A stretch of DNA of 5,824 nt, from contig CAZLKN010000107.1 of assembly GCA_964560135.1 (NCBI GenBank), positions 1 to 5,824 of the forward strand. Direction: 5' to 3'. Below are positions 5,824 through 5,824 of this stretch, one piece after another (position 1 is the stretch's first letter; the number at the start of each line of letters is the position of its first letter). The position numbers were made by a program, and so were the translations under genes. The stretch is from CAZLKN01 sp964560135 (GTDB lineage: Bacteria > Actinomycetota > JAICYB01). The notes below the pieces were generated by a model. That model did no database searches and was not told the DNA's origin. It saw nothing but the letters and a program-made list of their open reading frames with translations.

Positions 5824-5824
5824 G

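Noticed and set aside
5746..5824. Plus-strand ATG frame open to the right edge as the start of the next gene
   Set aside because: It has only 26 codons, no ribosome site and an unconvincing residue composition.

Overview
The window is a high-G+C stretch of a bacterial chromosome, and it looks like Actinomycetota. The evidence is the strong G/C bias at third codon positions, frequent GTG starts, and the order cdsA, dxr, site-2 protease, ispG. That order resembles the dxr, rip1, gcpE run of Mycobacterium and its relatives. The class cannot be fixed from this sequence. A deep-branching actinobacterial lineage, such as Acidimicrobiia or Nitriliruptoria, is a guess.

Layout, left to right: the 3' part of cdsA (CDP-diacylglycerol synthase; its N-terminus probably lies upstream of the window); dxr (first committed enzyme of the MEP isoprenoid pathway), overlapping the end of cdsA; on the minus strand a secreted CAP/SCP-domain protein whose stop codon directly abuts the dxr stop; a 110-base divergent intergenic region; a Rip/RseP-type intramembrane metalloprotease; a 180-residue exported protein with an Ig-like sequence pattern and no recognised family; ispG (the [4Fe-4S] penultimate enzyme of the MEP pathway); and about 190 bases of 3' flank with hairpins, a short G-rich direct repeat and no convincing gene.

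Functionally this is a housekeeping envelope-lipid and isoprenoid cluster. CdsA makes CDP-diacylglycerol for phospholipids. DXR and IspG act at the third-from-start and next-to-last portions of the route to IPP and DMAPP, which feed undecaprenyl carriers and quinones. The site-2 protease cleaves membrane proteins such as anti-sigma factors. Two genes for exported proteins, one CAP and one Ig-like, flank the protease and interrupt the otherwise familiar order. They are the main lineage-specific content. No mobile element, CRISPR array, tRNA or rRNA was seen. I found no clear sign of an undescribed multi-gene system; the most unusual items are the exported Ig-like protein, the altered motifs of the protease, and the zero-gap convergent gene pair.
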